Of a DNA stretch of 64,000 nt, positions 1 to 10,715 are shown one piece after another; positions within the stretch are counted from its first letter, which is position 1; every line of letters starts with the position of its first letter. The notes beneath the pieces are model-generated. The model was not told the origin of the DNA and made no database searches. It was given only the letters and a program-made list of their open reading frames with translations. The translations under genes and the position numbers were made by a program. This stretch comes from Apostichopus japonicus (taxonomy: Eukaryota; Echinodermata; Holothuroidea; Aspidochirotida; Stichopodidae). The stretch is from contig NC_092583.1 in assembly GCF_037975245.1 (NCBI RefSeq), forward strand, positions 4,499,264 to 4,563,263, written 5' to 3'.

Positions 1-927
1 GAGACTGTAGCGAGCAATAAATCTACAGATAGTAAACAAACAGAATTACCCGAGGAGGACGAGAATCTCTCCCCTTGGAGCAGGCCGCGCTCAGGGTCGT
101 TCCCTTTCGTCCGCGAGGTAAGCTCTGGAACGGAACGACCGAAATCGGTCTTGCAGGTACTCGAGTCGCTGCAGAAGAATTACAAAATCGCCGAAGAGGA
201 GATGGCGAAACGGAATGAAGGCGGAAAAGCCCAGAAGAGAAGGAGATTGTTCTCCAAGATGGACACGGTCGATTGTGACAATTATTCCTTCGGTTCATCC
301 GTGTCAAAGGAGAATCAACATCACGAGGAAGACGTAGGAGAGGAGTTAAAGCCGTCTTCAGAGCCAGCTGTCGTAAGTGCAATGCAAAGTCCAGTTACCA
401 AGGAAGAGCGACCTTCAAACTTTGAAACCGCAGATCCTTCGAGCCAGTCGGATGCTGGAGACGTCGAGGTCCTCGGGAGTCGGAAGGTAGAACGTCTGGA
501 ATCGGAAGATGTGTGCGATCGCGAAGATACCCGAGAGGAGGGACACCCCCCGGCTGACGAGAAACAGGTGGGTGAAACCGTTTTCACAAATGAGATTTAC
601 CATCAGGTCGGCGAAACATTTGCTTACTATATTTCAACGGCTAGTTTCACCTTAGTATGTCATAAATGTCGCAACGATTCTATTAACCACAACAAAACAT
701 CGCAATCATCAGTCACAAGAAATAAAAGTGATGATAATTATTGTAGTAGTAATAATAATAATTATGCTCACCGTTCGTGGAGTAGTAGTTCTCCTCCTAA
801 TGATAGCAGCTCTCAAACTCATGTCCATACCAAAGTCTTTTACTGCAGTCCGCCAGTGATCAGACCTCCTCCCAAAGACAGTCACCGGTACCTGACTGCT
901 CAGCTTGCAAAGACTGCAAATCTACGG
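1..927 (+). CDS. Gene 1, first visible exon (5' partial): acidic, Ser-rich N-terminal part of a coiled-coil protein
   Basis: The frame is open from base 1, so the true start and earlier exons lie outside the window. The 309 codons include a Ser/Pro/Arg segment near residues 25-40, a short helical stretch (VLESLQKNYKIAEEEM) near residues 51-66, a basic KRRR patch near residue 77, then a long acidic and Ser-rich region with an Asn/Ser tract and a proline-rich end. The exon ends at a strong donor (CGG|GTAAGTC) in phase 0, which matches the phase-0 acceptor at 4256. A second in-frame donor (CAG|GTGGGT) ends at 567. The family is tentatively ITPRID/SSFA2/TESPA1, based mainly on the downstream coiled-coil exons; this part alone would not identify it. 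That codons 190-309 are always coding is an inference. Confidence 0.65.
729..764 (+). repeat. Imperfect trinucleotide tract inside coding exon
   Basis: GAT/AGT/AAT triplets run in frame and encode a Ser/Asn-rich stretch of gene 1. The length of this tract may be polymorphic without breaking the frame. Confidence 0.6.
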
Positions 928-3900
928 GTAAGTCTAGAGCCACAGCTGGACAAAATTTTGCTCTCCTTCTCCGGAATCATCCTTGCCGCCCATCCTTGCC
1001 GCTCATCATTCACCATGACTATCAGTTAATCTTTAATTTTGAATACTCTCGTACGCTTCTTAATTTCCTCATAGCTCTCTCTTCATCTTTTGCATCACAT
1101 GGCTGAGCAAATTTTGAAAATGATCAGCATATACTTTCTTTCGCCTCATTCTTTGTGAAATAACAAAGGTTCCAGCTGTACATGGAAAATAAGCTCTTTC
1201 CAATATAGAAGTTAGTGTTTTGTAACTATCCACCCCTCTCCCCCATCCACTTCCCCACCCACCCTCCCGGCCTCTCACACACACACAGTCCCCCTACCCT
1301 CTTCCCCCTACCCCTCTCCCCCATCCACTTCCTCACCCTCCCTCCCTCTCACACACACGGTTCCCCTACCCTGCTATACCCAATACAACAATGTAAGGGC
1401 TTTCCAAACATTTAATGTCCTATTTTCTGGAGCAGTGGGATTGGTATGACCAAAAACTTCTTAAATCGTCACTAAATAAACCAATCACTAGTTTTCAACT
1501 CTGTATTTTATTGTTTTTATAATTTCTATTGGTTTAATTATTTCTATGGGTTTAATAATTTTCCTAACCAGCCTATCAACAACCTCCTCTCCTGCGCAGC
1601 CTATATCCTATTTATCATGAAAAGTAGATAGCATTCTATCTTGCCACTTGTGTAGTCCTTCTTTGCTGGAGTTTTTCTTCTCAGAAAATGAACATATAAA
1701 GCACACTTCCAAAGTTGAGTATTCGAGTGTGTGTACCATAGAATACTGCTCAAAACTTAAAATATGGAAAATTTAATCTAGCGGTTAAAGGAAAACTTCA
1801 AACCAGAAAAATTTACGTCACATTTTTGGCTCCCATTTGGTGGTGACTACAACTCATTCTACCCTCCCCCACCCCCTTCCCCACTCCCTCACTATCATAT
1901 ATATTTATATATATATATTATTATAATTATTTTCTACAAACTTTTATTTATTCATCATGTGTAATTTACCTCCCATCACTAACATGATATGAAATATAAA
2001 ATACCTATTTGGTGTCCCACAACCTTAAATGTGGTATTTTACATAATACATTCAACCCATCCCAGTACTTCCACCTCTGCACAGACATAAGATTTATATA
2101 TTCAGCATACTCTTTATTACATGACCATGTTTATTGTGTTCATCCACATGCGATACAATTGAACTGCGTGATACAATGTGAATTGGCTGGTATGTATGGC
2201 AATCTTGATGACATGTTTTGGCACACAGTCTTAACATGCCATGAGAATTATTAAAATATGTAACGTATTTATGTGACGACTTTACGACAAAGATTAACTC
2301 CTTACTTTAATATTTGATTGGCATAATAAATCCGATCAGTGTATGTCGTAATCAGATAACCAATAGTTACTGTTCAGGTTTCAAAATAAGTCGCTTCGCT
2401 CCCTTTTCTTTGGGGAGGGGGGGGGGGGCAGTAGCGAAAGTTTCGCTAGATGATTATTTCACACTTATAGTATAAACTTTTATAATCCTTTCATGAATTG
2501 CAAATATTACAATGAAAAGTTGTGGGCTCTAAGGTTACGAACCACTCTCTGGAAAGAAATATTTGGATTAACATGTTCTCATTTACACAATGTGATTGAC
2601 ACTGTCAGTGATACAGAGATTATATTAAGTTTTCCTATATGGAACAACAGCAAACTCCTACTCCTTCACTATAAATAATAAAAATAATATTAAAGTACTG
2701 TTATCATGAAATAAAACATGCTCAAGAGCACTGTGTACAAAAGAACCAATACCTGGAATATAAAATTACCAAACTTAAGAAAACCTAAAAGTAATAACAA
2801 CAGCAATAAAAGTAAAAACTAATATAAGACAGGGTTATAAACCACAATAAAGAACATAAAAATATAAATATACATAAAAATGGGCACAGTAATGTGAATA
2901 AAACAACAAATAAGATTAATGCCCATACTCAAGCCTAAAAAGATAAGTTTTCAAATGCTTCTTAAAAGTGTCAATATATAATCCTTTGATGAATAGCGAA
3001 TATCTCATTGAAAGATGTTGGCTTTAAAGTTATGAACCACTCTCCGGAAAGAAATAAACAAAAATATATAAATGTGGTATTAAATTCAATCGTATTCCAA
3101 TTTTTGTCTCTTTCATCTGCAAACCATTTCAGCATTTGTTTTTTGATTGCTCCTACCGTTTTGCTCAAAGTATTTTGGCATTTCCTACAAACTCTCTTTA
3201 TTAAACAGAGCTGATGTAAGTTCTATTTACCTTTCAAATGCGAAACTTGCTTCATTTGGTGGTGACTTTCGCTGGAGTTTTGAATTTAACTCTTATGTAA
3301 TAAAACTTAGTAGTTTAGTTAACAAATTTTCATTTGCTCCCACCGTATGCTCATAGTATGTGGCGTTTCCTACAAAGTCTCTTTATTAAACAAGAGCTGG
3401 TGTAACTATTTACCTTTCAAAATGCCAAACTTGCTTCATTTGGTGGTGACCTTTTGCTCAAGTTTTGCATTTAACTCTTTATGTAATAAAACTTAGTAGT
3501 TTAGTTAAAAAATTACATTTTTATTGCTGTAATGGGCAGAATGTCATTCTTTCAGTGCACAGCTTTTCTTAAGTTTCTGCGGGATTTACTATAGACTGCG
3601 GGATGGTGGATCCTGATGGGTTTGGCGAGGTATTGACCTCCCTGGCTACGGCTCTTTGAATGATAATTTTTACTTTATTGTAGGTCCTCTCTTAATTATC
3701 GAATGAGAGAGAAATTACTGTGAAACTATTAACTGATTATCACTTTGTGTTGAGCTTTAAGAACTGTCGAGAGAGAAAAAAAACAAATGATAAAAAAGAA
3801 GTATATTATGTATATCAGGCCATCTGTCACAGTACTACCAAAATAGATTAAAACTTAACACACCCAAAATGAACCAACATCCAGAGACATCTGGTATTTA

Positions 3901-4255
3901 TCAGGAGCTTTACCTGATTAACTTATGGTTAGAGGCTCACACAGTCCTAATACCCCCCAAAAGGAGCCATGAGTCTATCATTTACAGAATCATGGCCATA
4001 TTGCGGAAGCAGATGTTTCTTCCGTTTTCTCTTGCAAGACTTCGAACTTGACGTAGCACACACAGCAAACATGATATATTTAACCGTGACTGGTAGACAT
4101 TTGTCCTTGTTTCTCTTCACAAATTTGATGCATAAACTTGTTGATTCTTTATGTGATGCATTGTATTGTGCTCTCTCAGATATGAAAAGTTTAAGATGCA
4201 TCTCTGCCAGCTCTCCGTTCATCGGCTTCTACGTTTTAATTTTCTCCCTCTGCAG
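928..4255 (+). other. Gene 1 intron between exons ending 927 and starting 4256
   Basis: No exon was recognised here. It holds a C/CT-rich low-complexity stretch (about 1230-1375), a G-run near 2414-2429, a pair of related 70-base segments (about 2489-2560 and 2983-3055, both containing GAACCACTCTC), and the tandem duplication at 3140-3515. Small unrecognised exons cannot be excluded. Confidence 0.5.
3140..3515. repeat. Tandem duplication, two units of about 190 bp
   Basis: Two diverged copies share CTCTTTATTAAACA, CTTGCTTCATTTGGTGGTGA and a TTAGTAGTTTAGTTAA end. The copies begin near 3147 and 3335. Short ORFs across them are by-products. Confidence 0.8.
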
Positions 4256-4336
4256 TCCGATCAGATGCTCGATCAAGAGCTTGGATTGGACACGGCTGCG
4301 TCGGCCGGAAGCGACAACAAACGTGAAGAAATTGAG
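4256..4336 (+). CDS. Gene 1 exon, 27 codons (linker before coiled coil)
   Basis: A polypyrimidine tract and CTCTGCAG precede 4256, and GAG|GTGAGG follows 4336. The exon is 81 bases with phase 0 at both ends, so it could be skipped without a frameshift. It encodes an acidic, probably helical segment running from SDQMLDQELG to KREEIE. It joins directly in frame to the next exon, where the coiled coil begins. Confidence 0.75.
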
Positions 4337-5144
4337 GTGAGGACCAAAACTGGACGGTCACAAATTCCAATTAGGAGGAACCATTTGTCCTTTTGTTTTT
4401 TCATGACCGTCCTTTTTAATAATAACAAATAATTATTTGATGTCTTTGGACACAAAGAGAAGGTTTTCTTCTGCCTTTTATTGTTCAATCCGGTCAGATG
4501 TGTTATAAGATTATACATGTGATGTAGTATTATTGCATTTACACTTTTAGAATTATCAAATTTTTTGAAAGTTATAAAAAGTTGTTCAGTATGTAAATGT
4601 TGGGTTCAGTTTATTTAAGTATCAAAGTTTGTTAAACCGGCTAGAACGGACAGTGCATTAAGTGGTTGGAGACAGGTAAGTAACATAGGTTTGTTACAGT
4701 CCCAATACAAGGGGACTGGGGCTGAGAGCGGATCAGTCGTTTGGTAGTTTGGTTTTCATGCCCAGGATCTTTCCTGGGCGACTTCCTTGAAAAAAAAAGT
4801 AACATAGGTTTGTAAACAAAGTAGTGAGTGTTGTGGTGATATTTTTGGGTTATGAATACTTTCGTTTTTGCCGCTTGGTTCACTCAATGTAAGTATTGCG
4901 ATGTTGTCTTAAGAGGACACACAGGAAGACAATATTGTCTACCTTGTGGGGGTGGGCGTGGATGGTGTTTCTTTCACATTTAAGAATAACTTTAGCAGAA
5001 ACAACAACCAGTTTGAAAATTTGTTATGTCATGATGTTAAGAAGCAACATACGAATGTTCGGCAAGACGAGAATTGCTAGTACAGAGTAATATTATATAG
5101 GGAGCCTGAGAGAAACACATAGATTGGAACAAAGGGTCTGATAG

Positions 5145-6250
5145 AATCAAAGTCTCACTATAACTGGATTGAGCAATGTGCAGGGTAGGCCATTAGGGTG
5201 CTGTAGCTAAAGCCCACATAGATACCTAGATTCAGCAATGTACAGGGTAGGCCAGTAGGGTGCTCTAGTTAAAGCCCACATACCTAACTAGTGCAAGATA
5301 CCTAAATAGAGCAATGTGCATGGTGGGTACGTAGGGTGCTCTAGTTAAAGCCCACATACCTAACTAGTGCAAGATACCTAGATTGAACAATGTGCAGGGT
5401 AGGCCAGTAGGGTGCTCTAGTTGAAGCCCACATACCTAACTAGTGCAAGATACCTAAATAGAGCAATGTGCATGGTGGGTACGTAGGGTGCTCTAGTTAA
5501 AGCCCACATACCTAACTAGTGCAAGATACCTAGATTGAACAATGTGCAGGGTAGGCCAGTAGGGTGCTCTAGTTGAAGCCCACATACCTAACTAGTGCAA
5601 TATACCTAGATAGATGTGCATGGTAGGCCAGTAGGGTGCTCTAGTTAAAGTCCACATACCTAAGTAGTGCAAGATACCTAGATTGAACAATGTACAGGGT
5701 AGGCCAGTAGGGTGCTCTAGTTGAAGCCCACATACCTAACTAGTGCAATATACCTAGATAGATGTGCATGGTAGGCCAGTAGGGTGCTCTAGTTAAAGTC
5801 CACATACCTAAGTAGTGCAAGATACCTAGATTGAGCAATGTGCAGGGTAGGCCAGTAGGGTGCTCTAGTTAAAGCCCACATACCTAACTAGTGCAAGATA
5901 CCTAGATTGAGCAATGTGCAGGGTAGGCCAGTAGGGTGCTCTAGTTAAAGCCCACATTCCTAACTAGTGCAAGATACTTAGATAGAGCAATGTGCAGGGT
6001 AGGCCAGTAGGGTGCTCTAGTTTAAAGCCCACATTCCTAACTAGTGGAAGGTACCTAGACTAAGCAATGTACAGGGTAGGCCAGTAGGGTGCTCTAGCTA
6101 AAGCCCACATACCTAACTAATGCAAGATACCTAGATTGTGCAATGTGCAGGGTAGGCCAGTAGGGTGCTCTAGTTAAAGCCCACATACCTAACTAATGCA
6201 AGATACCTAGATTGAGCAATGTGCATGGTTGGTACGTAGGGTGCTCAAGC
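5145..6250. repeat. Minisatellite, about 15 units of about 75 bp
   Basis: Units share TAGGGTGCTCTAG, AAAGCCCACATACC and GCAAGATACC. Unit length is mostly 72-77 bases; the first is shorter. Some adjacent pairs repeat as blocks of about 150 bases, a sign of higher-order amplification. The array lies deep in the intron and does not include either splice site. Confidence 0.9.
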
Positions 6251-6469
6251 CTTAGGCCAGAAGGGTTTTCATACCCCGTAAGTGTGTTTTGGGGGGGGTC
6301 TGGGCTGAAATCCTTTTGGAGCTGCCTATCGCGCATCCCCGGGCGAGTAGATCACTCTTGATATCTTCATGTGATGATCTAATAATCAAGGAATCCTATA
6401 GCGGTATAATTAACTCTAACATAGCCACACTGTCTTGCAAGAGGACTTACATAAACAGGTTAAAAACAT

Positions 6470-6866
6470 ACAGGTATCGTGTACGCTAACCGGTTTACTT
6501 TAGAAACAGACATCTTGTTTGTGTAGCTTGACGGAATTCGATTATGATGTTTACTCGAGCACATTTCTGTCAGCAGAACCAGCCCTGTGAATTTCTGTTT
6601 GGGTTTACAGTGCATACCTGTGCAAACTTTGAACCTCTCTTAAATTACATTTCATCATTTGTTTTAATACAGCGATTGTGTACGCTGGCCCGTTTTACTT
6701 TAGAAACAGACATCTTGTTTGTGTAGCTTGTGATATGGAGTGATTGAAGGGACGGCATTCGATTGTAATGTTTACTCGAGCACATTTCTGTCAGCATAAT
6801 CAGCCCTGTGAATTTCTGTTTGGGTCAATAGTTGAATTCCTGTTCATATTTTGAAACTTCTCTTAT
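6470..6866. repeat. Tandem duplication, two units of about 200 bp
   Basis: Both units contain TTTAGAAACAGACATCTTG, TTTACTCGAGCACATTTC and CCCTGTGAATTTCTGTTTGG. They start near 6472 and 6671, with small indels between them. Confidence 0.85.
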
Positions 6867-7144
6867 GTTTATTGTTATAGCAGAGAGCAAAGGACAATCG
6901 ATGATTAGTAATTATCATCAAGGGCATTGAGCTTAATGAGAAAAACAAAGCCTGGTGGTGGTGGTTGTTGTGACTCCCTCACCCAAATATATTAACAGCA
7001 ACTCGTTGAGGGTTGGGTTTTGTATTTCAAATTTTCTCTCTTTATAAACGGTAACATTTTGACACTTTCAAATTCCATCACAATGCAGTGTGTTAGATTG
7101 AGGAGTCTAATTTTACTTCAAAGAGGAAGTCGTCGAGTCTGAAT

Positions 7145-7345
7145 GACTACTGTCTATATTTACTGTATATATTTACTGTATTACTGTATATACTGTATAT
7201 ATTTACTGTATATACTGTATATATTTACTGTATTACTGTATATACTGTCTATATTTACTGTATATATTTACAGTATATACTGTCTATATTTACTGTATTA
7301 CTGTTTATACTGTCTATATTTACTATAATATGTCTATATTTACTG
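7145..7345. repeat. TACTGTATATATT-type microsatellite
   Basis: Irregular repeats of TACTGTATATATTTACTGT fill the interval. The Tyr/Ile/Cys-rich ORF across it is a repeat translation, not a gene. Confidence 0.9.
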
Positions 7346-8163
7346 AAGAGGCATCTTTTATCTATTGTCCATTGAAATATGAACTACTCAGGCTTAAATG
7401 TATTTTAAACATATTGTACATTGTTATGCTAATTGCTAGACAAATGAGAAGATGTGTTGCACTCACTTGTACACAGAACTTCAGTATCTTCAAAATATTT
7501 TACACAAACTTTTGTGAATGTAAAGCAAGGGCACATTATACACATTATATTATTCCCTCATATTAGAGGCCTATGCCTCAAAATGACGCTGTTAGGTAGA
7601 TGCTGATTTTGCAATAAACACTTGTTTTTTCTCCTCTTCAACAAAAGCTGAACAGATTGCTATTATTCAAATTGTTTAGCTTAAAGCAAATATTGGTGTA
7701 TTTGTTAAAATAAGATTGTCAATTTAAACTAAACTGAGAAGTCCTTCTAGATATTTTTCCATCAAATGAATGTAATTAAGACACTTGACTGAACAAATCA
7801 ATGAGTTTTACTCTCTCTGTGGGCTTGTATCACTGACTAGCATTAAAAAAATATTTATCAATTTCAACCCCGTGAAAGCTGCTTTAAGGCAACATTAACA
7901 GACTTAAGGGAGATGAGTTTGCCCTGTCTATTTCTTGGAAGGAAATTGTTTACTATTGCCTTGTCATTGTAATTGGCGGAAGATCCTTTCTTTTTGTTTT
8001 CACTGATTTTTAAAAATTCTCTGTTCCGATTTGAAAAACCTACTCTGTATATGCAGGCAAATGCAGTTTCGAATCTTGTTTCTCTAGGCATGACATTTTT
8101 TTGAGAGCCATTAATTTTTTTTTTTAAATATATTTATTTATTATCTCACTATTTGACATTTAG

Positions 8164-8300
8164 GCCCAAAGGGAGCTTCAAGATCTGAAGTTGATGCAGA
8201 GAGCATTATTTAAGTATAAACAAGACCTCTGGGAGTTGGAGGAATGGAGTATGCAAATGTACGATGAAGAAGCTGATCGGGAGGTGAAAGCCCATGTTAC
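8164..8300 (+). CDS. Gene 1 exon: start of coiled coil
   Basis: The acceptor is TTTGACATTTAG|GCC and the donor TTAC|GTAAGT. The 137 bases encode a strongly helical segment including AQRELQDLKLMQRALFKYKQ and DLWELEEW, with leucine/aromatic heptad spacing. The exon ends in phase 2 (partial codon AC), completed by the G that opens the exon at 10607. The pattern of a Leu-rich helix with LWELEEW, then a break, then a second helix, resembles the C-terminal domain of ITPRID/SSFA2/TESPA1 proteins, which bind IP3 receptors. The family call is from memory of pattern, not a search. The last 29 bases of this exon and its donor are the founder unit of the array at 8272-9391. Confidence 0.85.
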
Positions 8301-9391
8301 GTAAGTATAACATAGATTTGACAATAACTGCCCGAGGCTGGTCGAGAGGTGAAAGCCCATGTTACGTAAGTAAACATAGATTTGACACTAACTGCCCAAG
8401 GCTGATCGGGAGGTGAAAGCCCATGTTACGTAAGTACACATAGGTTTGACAATAACTGCCTAAGGCTGATCGGGAGGTGAAAGCCCATGTTATGTAAGTA
8501 AACATAGATTTGACAGTAACTGCCCAAGGCTGATCGGGAGGTGAAAGACTATGTTACGTCAGTTAACATAGATTGACAATAACTGCCCAAGGCTGATCGG
8601 GAGGTGAAAGACCATGTTACGTCAGTTAACATAGATTTGACAATAACTGCCTAAGGCTGATCGGGAGGTGAAAGCCCATGTTACGTAAGTAAACATAGAT
8701 TTGACAATGCCCGAGGGTGATCGGGAGGTGAAAACTCATGTTCCGTAAGTAAACATAGATTTGACAATAATTGCCCGAGGCTGATCGGGAGGTGAAAACC
8801 CATGTTACGTAAGTAAACATAGATTTGACAATGCCCGAGGGTGATCGGGAGGTGAAAACTCATGTTCCGTAAGTTAACATAGATTTGACAATAATTGCCC
8901 GAGGCTGATCGGGAGGTGAAAACCCATGTTACGAAAGTAAACATAGATTGACAATAACTGACCAGGCTGATCGGGAGGTGAAAACTCATGTTACGTAAGT
9001 AAACATAGATTGACAATAACTGCCCAGGCTGATCGGGAGGTGAAAACTCATGTTAATGTAAGTTAACATAGATTTGACAATGCCCGAGGGTGATCGGGAG
9101 GTGAAAACTCATGTTCCGAAAGTAAACATAGATTGACAATAACTGACCAGGCTGATCGGGAGGTGAAAACTCATGTTACGTAAGTAAACATAGATTGACA
9201 ATAACTGCCCAGGCTGATCGGGAGGTGAAAACTCATGTTAATGTAAGTTAACATAGATTTGACAATGCCCGAGGGTGATCGGGAGGTGAAAACCCATGTT
9301 ACGAAAGTAAACATAGATTGACAATAATTGCCCCAGGCTGATCGGGAGGTGAAAACTCATGTTAATGTAAGTTAACCTAGATTGACAACCG
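8272..9391 (+). repeat. Minisatellite of about 19 units that duplicates the exon end and its 5' splice site
   Basis: Units start at 8272, 8337, 8401, 8465, 8529, 8592, 8656, 8716, 8780, 8840, 8904, 8966, 9028, 9089, 9151, 9213, 9274 and 9337 (spacing 60-65 bases), with the final stretch ending near 9391. Unit 1 is the real exon end (29 coding bases) plus intron start. Fourteen units keep GTAAGT at the donor position, two near 8555 and 8620 have GTCAGT, and three near 8933, 9118 and 9302 have GAAAGT, which lacks the GT. Later units form blocks of about 185 bases (8904-9088 and 9089-9273). In the exon frame the sequence straight after the true donor reads ACG TAA, a stop. My start list has 18 entries plus the last degraded stretch, so the copy number is 18-19. 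Confidence 0.95.
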
Positions 9392-9689
9392 CCGCACTCG
9401 GCTGCCTAGGAGAAGGTGATATTTTAAAGTGTCGTTAGTATCGCCTTCCTTTATGATAGAAAGTCAAATTACTGTGGCATATTACTGGGAAGTTGAGAGC
9501 ATTTTTCTCTCATTGCAGACGTCATATCGACCAATTTGACACAAGTCTATGCCTGGGAATAATCTGGAGGGGGTATATGGTATAGGGAAGTGGGGAGGGG
9601 GTTACAACTTACAGGATAGTTCAAAGGTTCTGATTTTTGTCAATTGTTAGCAAGCTAAACTTCTGGAGGCAATACCGACCAACTTTAAA

Positions 9690-9836
9690 ATGTACTTGAT
9701 GTTCATCCACTTAAGATCCATCTTTTCACTTGTTCTTTTGTTAATTAATTTGCTTTCTTTGTAAAGCGCCTTGAGCAGTGACTTTTATCTACTGATTTGG
9801 TGCTATATAAGTCTCATTTATGATTATTATCTTGCA
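9690..9836 (+). mobile_element. 3' tail of a CR1/L2-like non-LTR retrotransposon or SINE
   Basis: The stretch has the familiar tail layout: AAAGCGCCTTGAGCA, then GGTGCTATATAAGT, then a TTATTAT-like end. No coding part of an element is seen here. The LINE family assignment is from general knowledge of such tails. Confidence 0.55.
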
Positions 9837-9991
9837 TTATCATATAGTCATCAGTAAAGTGTTGAAGAGACTTCCTGGCACTAAAAGCACTCGTAAGATG
9901 TCTTTATCATTTTACAAATGGCTATGTCAAAGAATATGCGTCCATCTTTGGGTCAGTTTTAAAATACATCTTTGGCTTCCTTTGTATAAAG

Positions 9992-10388
9992 CAGGGTTGT
10001 CCAACCTACGGCCAGCGGGCCACAGTCCGGCCCGCCGCAGGGTTGCGTCCGACCCACCAGAGATGCTCTACGGTGCGAAATTTTAGTGAGCAGATTTATT
10101 GATAACAAGTTTAAGCTATATAATCAATCATTCGAACCTTCTGGGTCCAAAAAGCTGCATACAGGTCAGTTTGTGTGACACTCTCTCAGCGGAGGGGGGG
10201 GCGTCTTGACTTTATTCATGTTTTATCAGGAAGGAAAATGAATCAGTGCGCTCCGCGCGCAGTGCTCACATTTGTTGCCTTGGGCTTCGGGCAAAAAATC
10301 GAAAAATCGAGCGTAGGGTTCATGCGGTCCCCTCCTCCATCATAATCATTCCATTTGGCCCTCCTCTGCAAAAGGTTGGACAACCCTG
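9992..10388. mobile_element. Non-autonomous hAT (Charlie-like) MITE, 397 bp
   Basis: Perfect terminal inverted repeats of 16 bases (CAGGGTTGTCCAACCT at the left, its reverse complement at the right) are flanked by an 8-bp target duplication GTATAAAG at 9984-9991 and 10389-10396. An 8-bp duplication and CAGGG termini are hallmarks of hAT elements. The interior (CGGCCAGCGGGCCACAG and CGGCCCGCC) resembles Charlie-type ends. There is no transposase ORF, so it would need a partner for movement. It lies about 220 bases before the acceptor at 10607. Confidence 0.9.
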
Positions 10389-10606
10389 GTATAAAGCTTT
10401 ACCATCTGGAAAACTTACCCTCCAAAACTATGGAACTGTACTTCCATAGGGATATGTGGTCTGTGCATAAATTTTGCATACATATCCGTCAGTTTTCATG
10501 GGAATGATGTACCTTCTGTAATATTTAACAGTTTCATGTCGGTCTTCAAAGTGACCTCTGACAAAAGAAACAGAATGAAGTCCTCTTCTACGTTTCATTC
10601 TTACAG

Positions 10607-10715
10607 GAAGGAGCTGGGGTCGCTAGGCAACTTACGACTCAAAGTCAAGAAGGAAGTACAAAGGATGGAGACTGCGATCGAACAACAAATCAAGGACATT
10701 ATATCCAGGAGAGGG
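10607..10715 (+). CDS. Gene 1 exon: second coiled-coil helix
   Basis: The acceptor is TTCTTACAG|GAAG and the donor GGG|GTAAGG. With the AC carried from the exon ending 8300 it reads T then KELGSLGNLRLKVKKEVQRM and ETAIEQQIKDIISRRG. The 109 bases bring the frame back to phase 0. Leucine, valine and isoleucine sit at heptad spacing, and the charge pattern is typical of a coiled coil. It continues the C-terminal domain started at 8164. Confidence 0.85.

Larger units (their letters stand above)
4337..8163 (+). other. Gene 1 intron between exons ending 4336 and starting 8164
   Basis: The intron is dominated by repeats: the 75-bp array (5145-6250), a two-unit duplication (6470-6866) and a TACTGTATA-type microsatellite (7145-7345). 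A segment near 4680-4800 resembles one near 34825-34925 (shared CTGGGCTTGAG-like and TGCCTGGGC-like blocks). No coding exon was recognised. Confidence 0.5.

Noticed and set aside
7143-7328. Tyr/Ile-rich ORF
   Set aside because: Translation of the TACTGTATA microsatellite.
8626-9016. Overlapping minus-strand ORFs with repeated YVTWVFTSRSASGNYCQ-type peptides
   Set aside because: Antisense translations of the donor array; no independent evidence.
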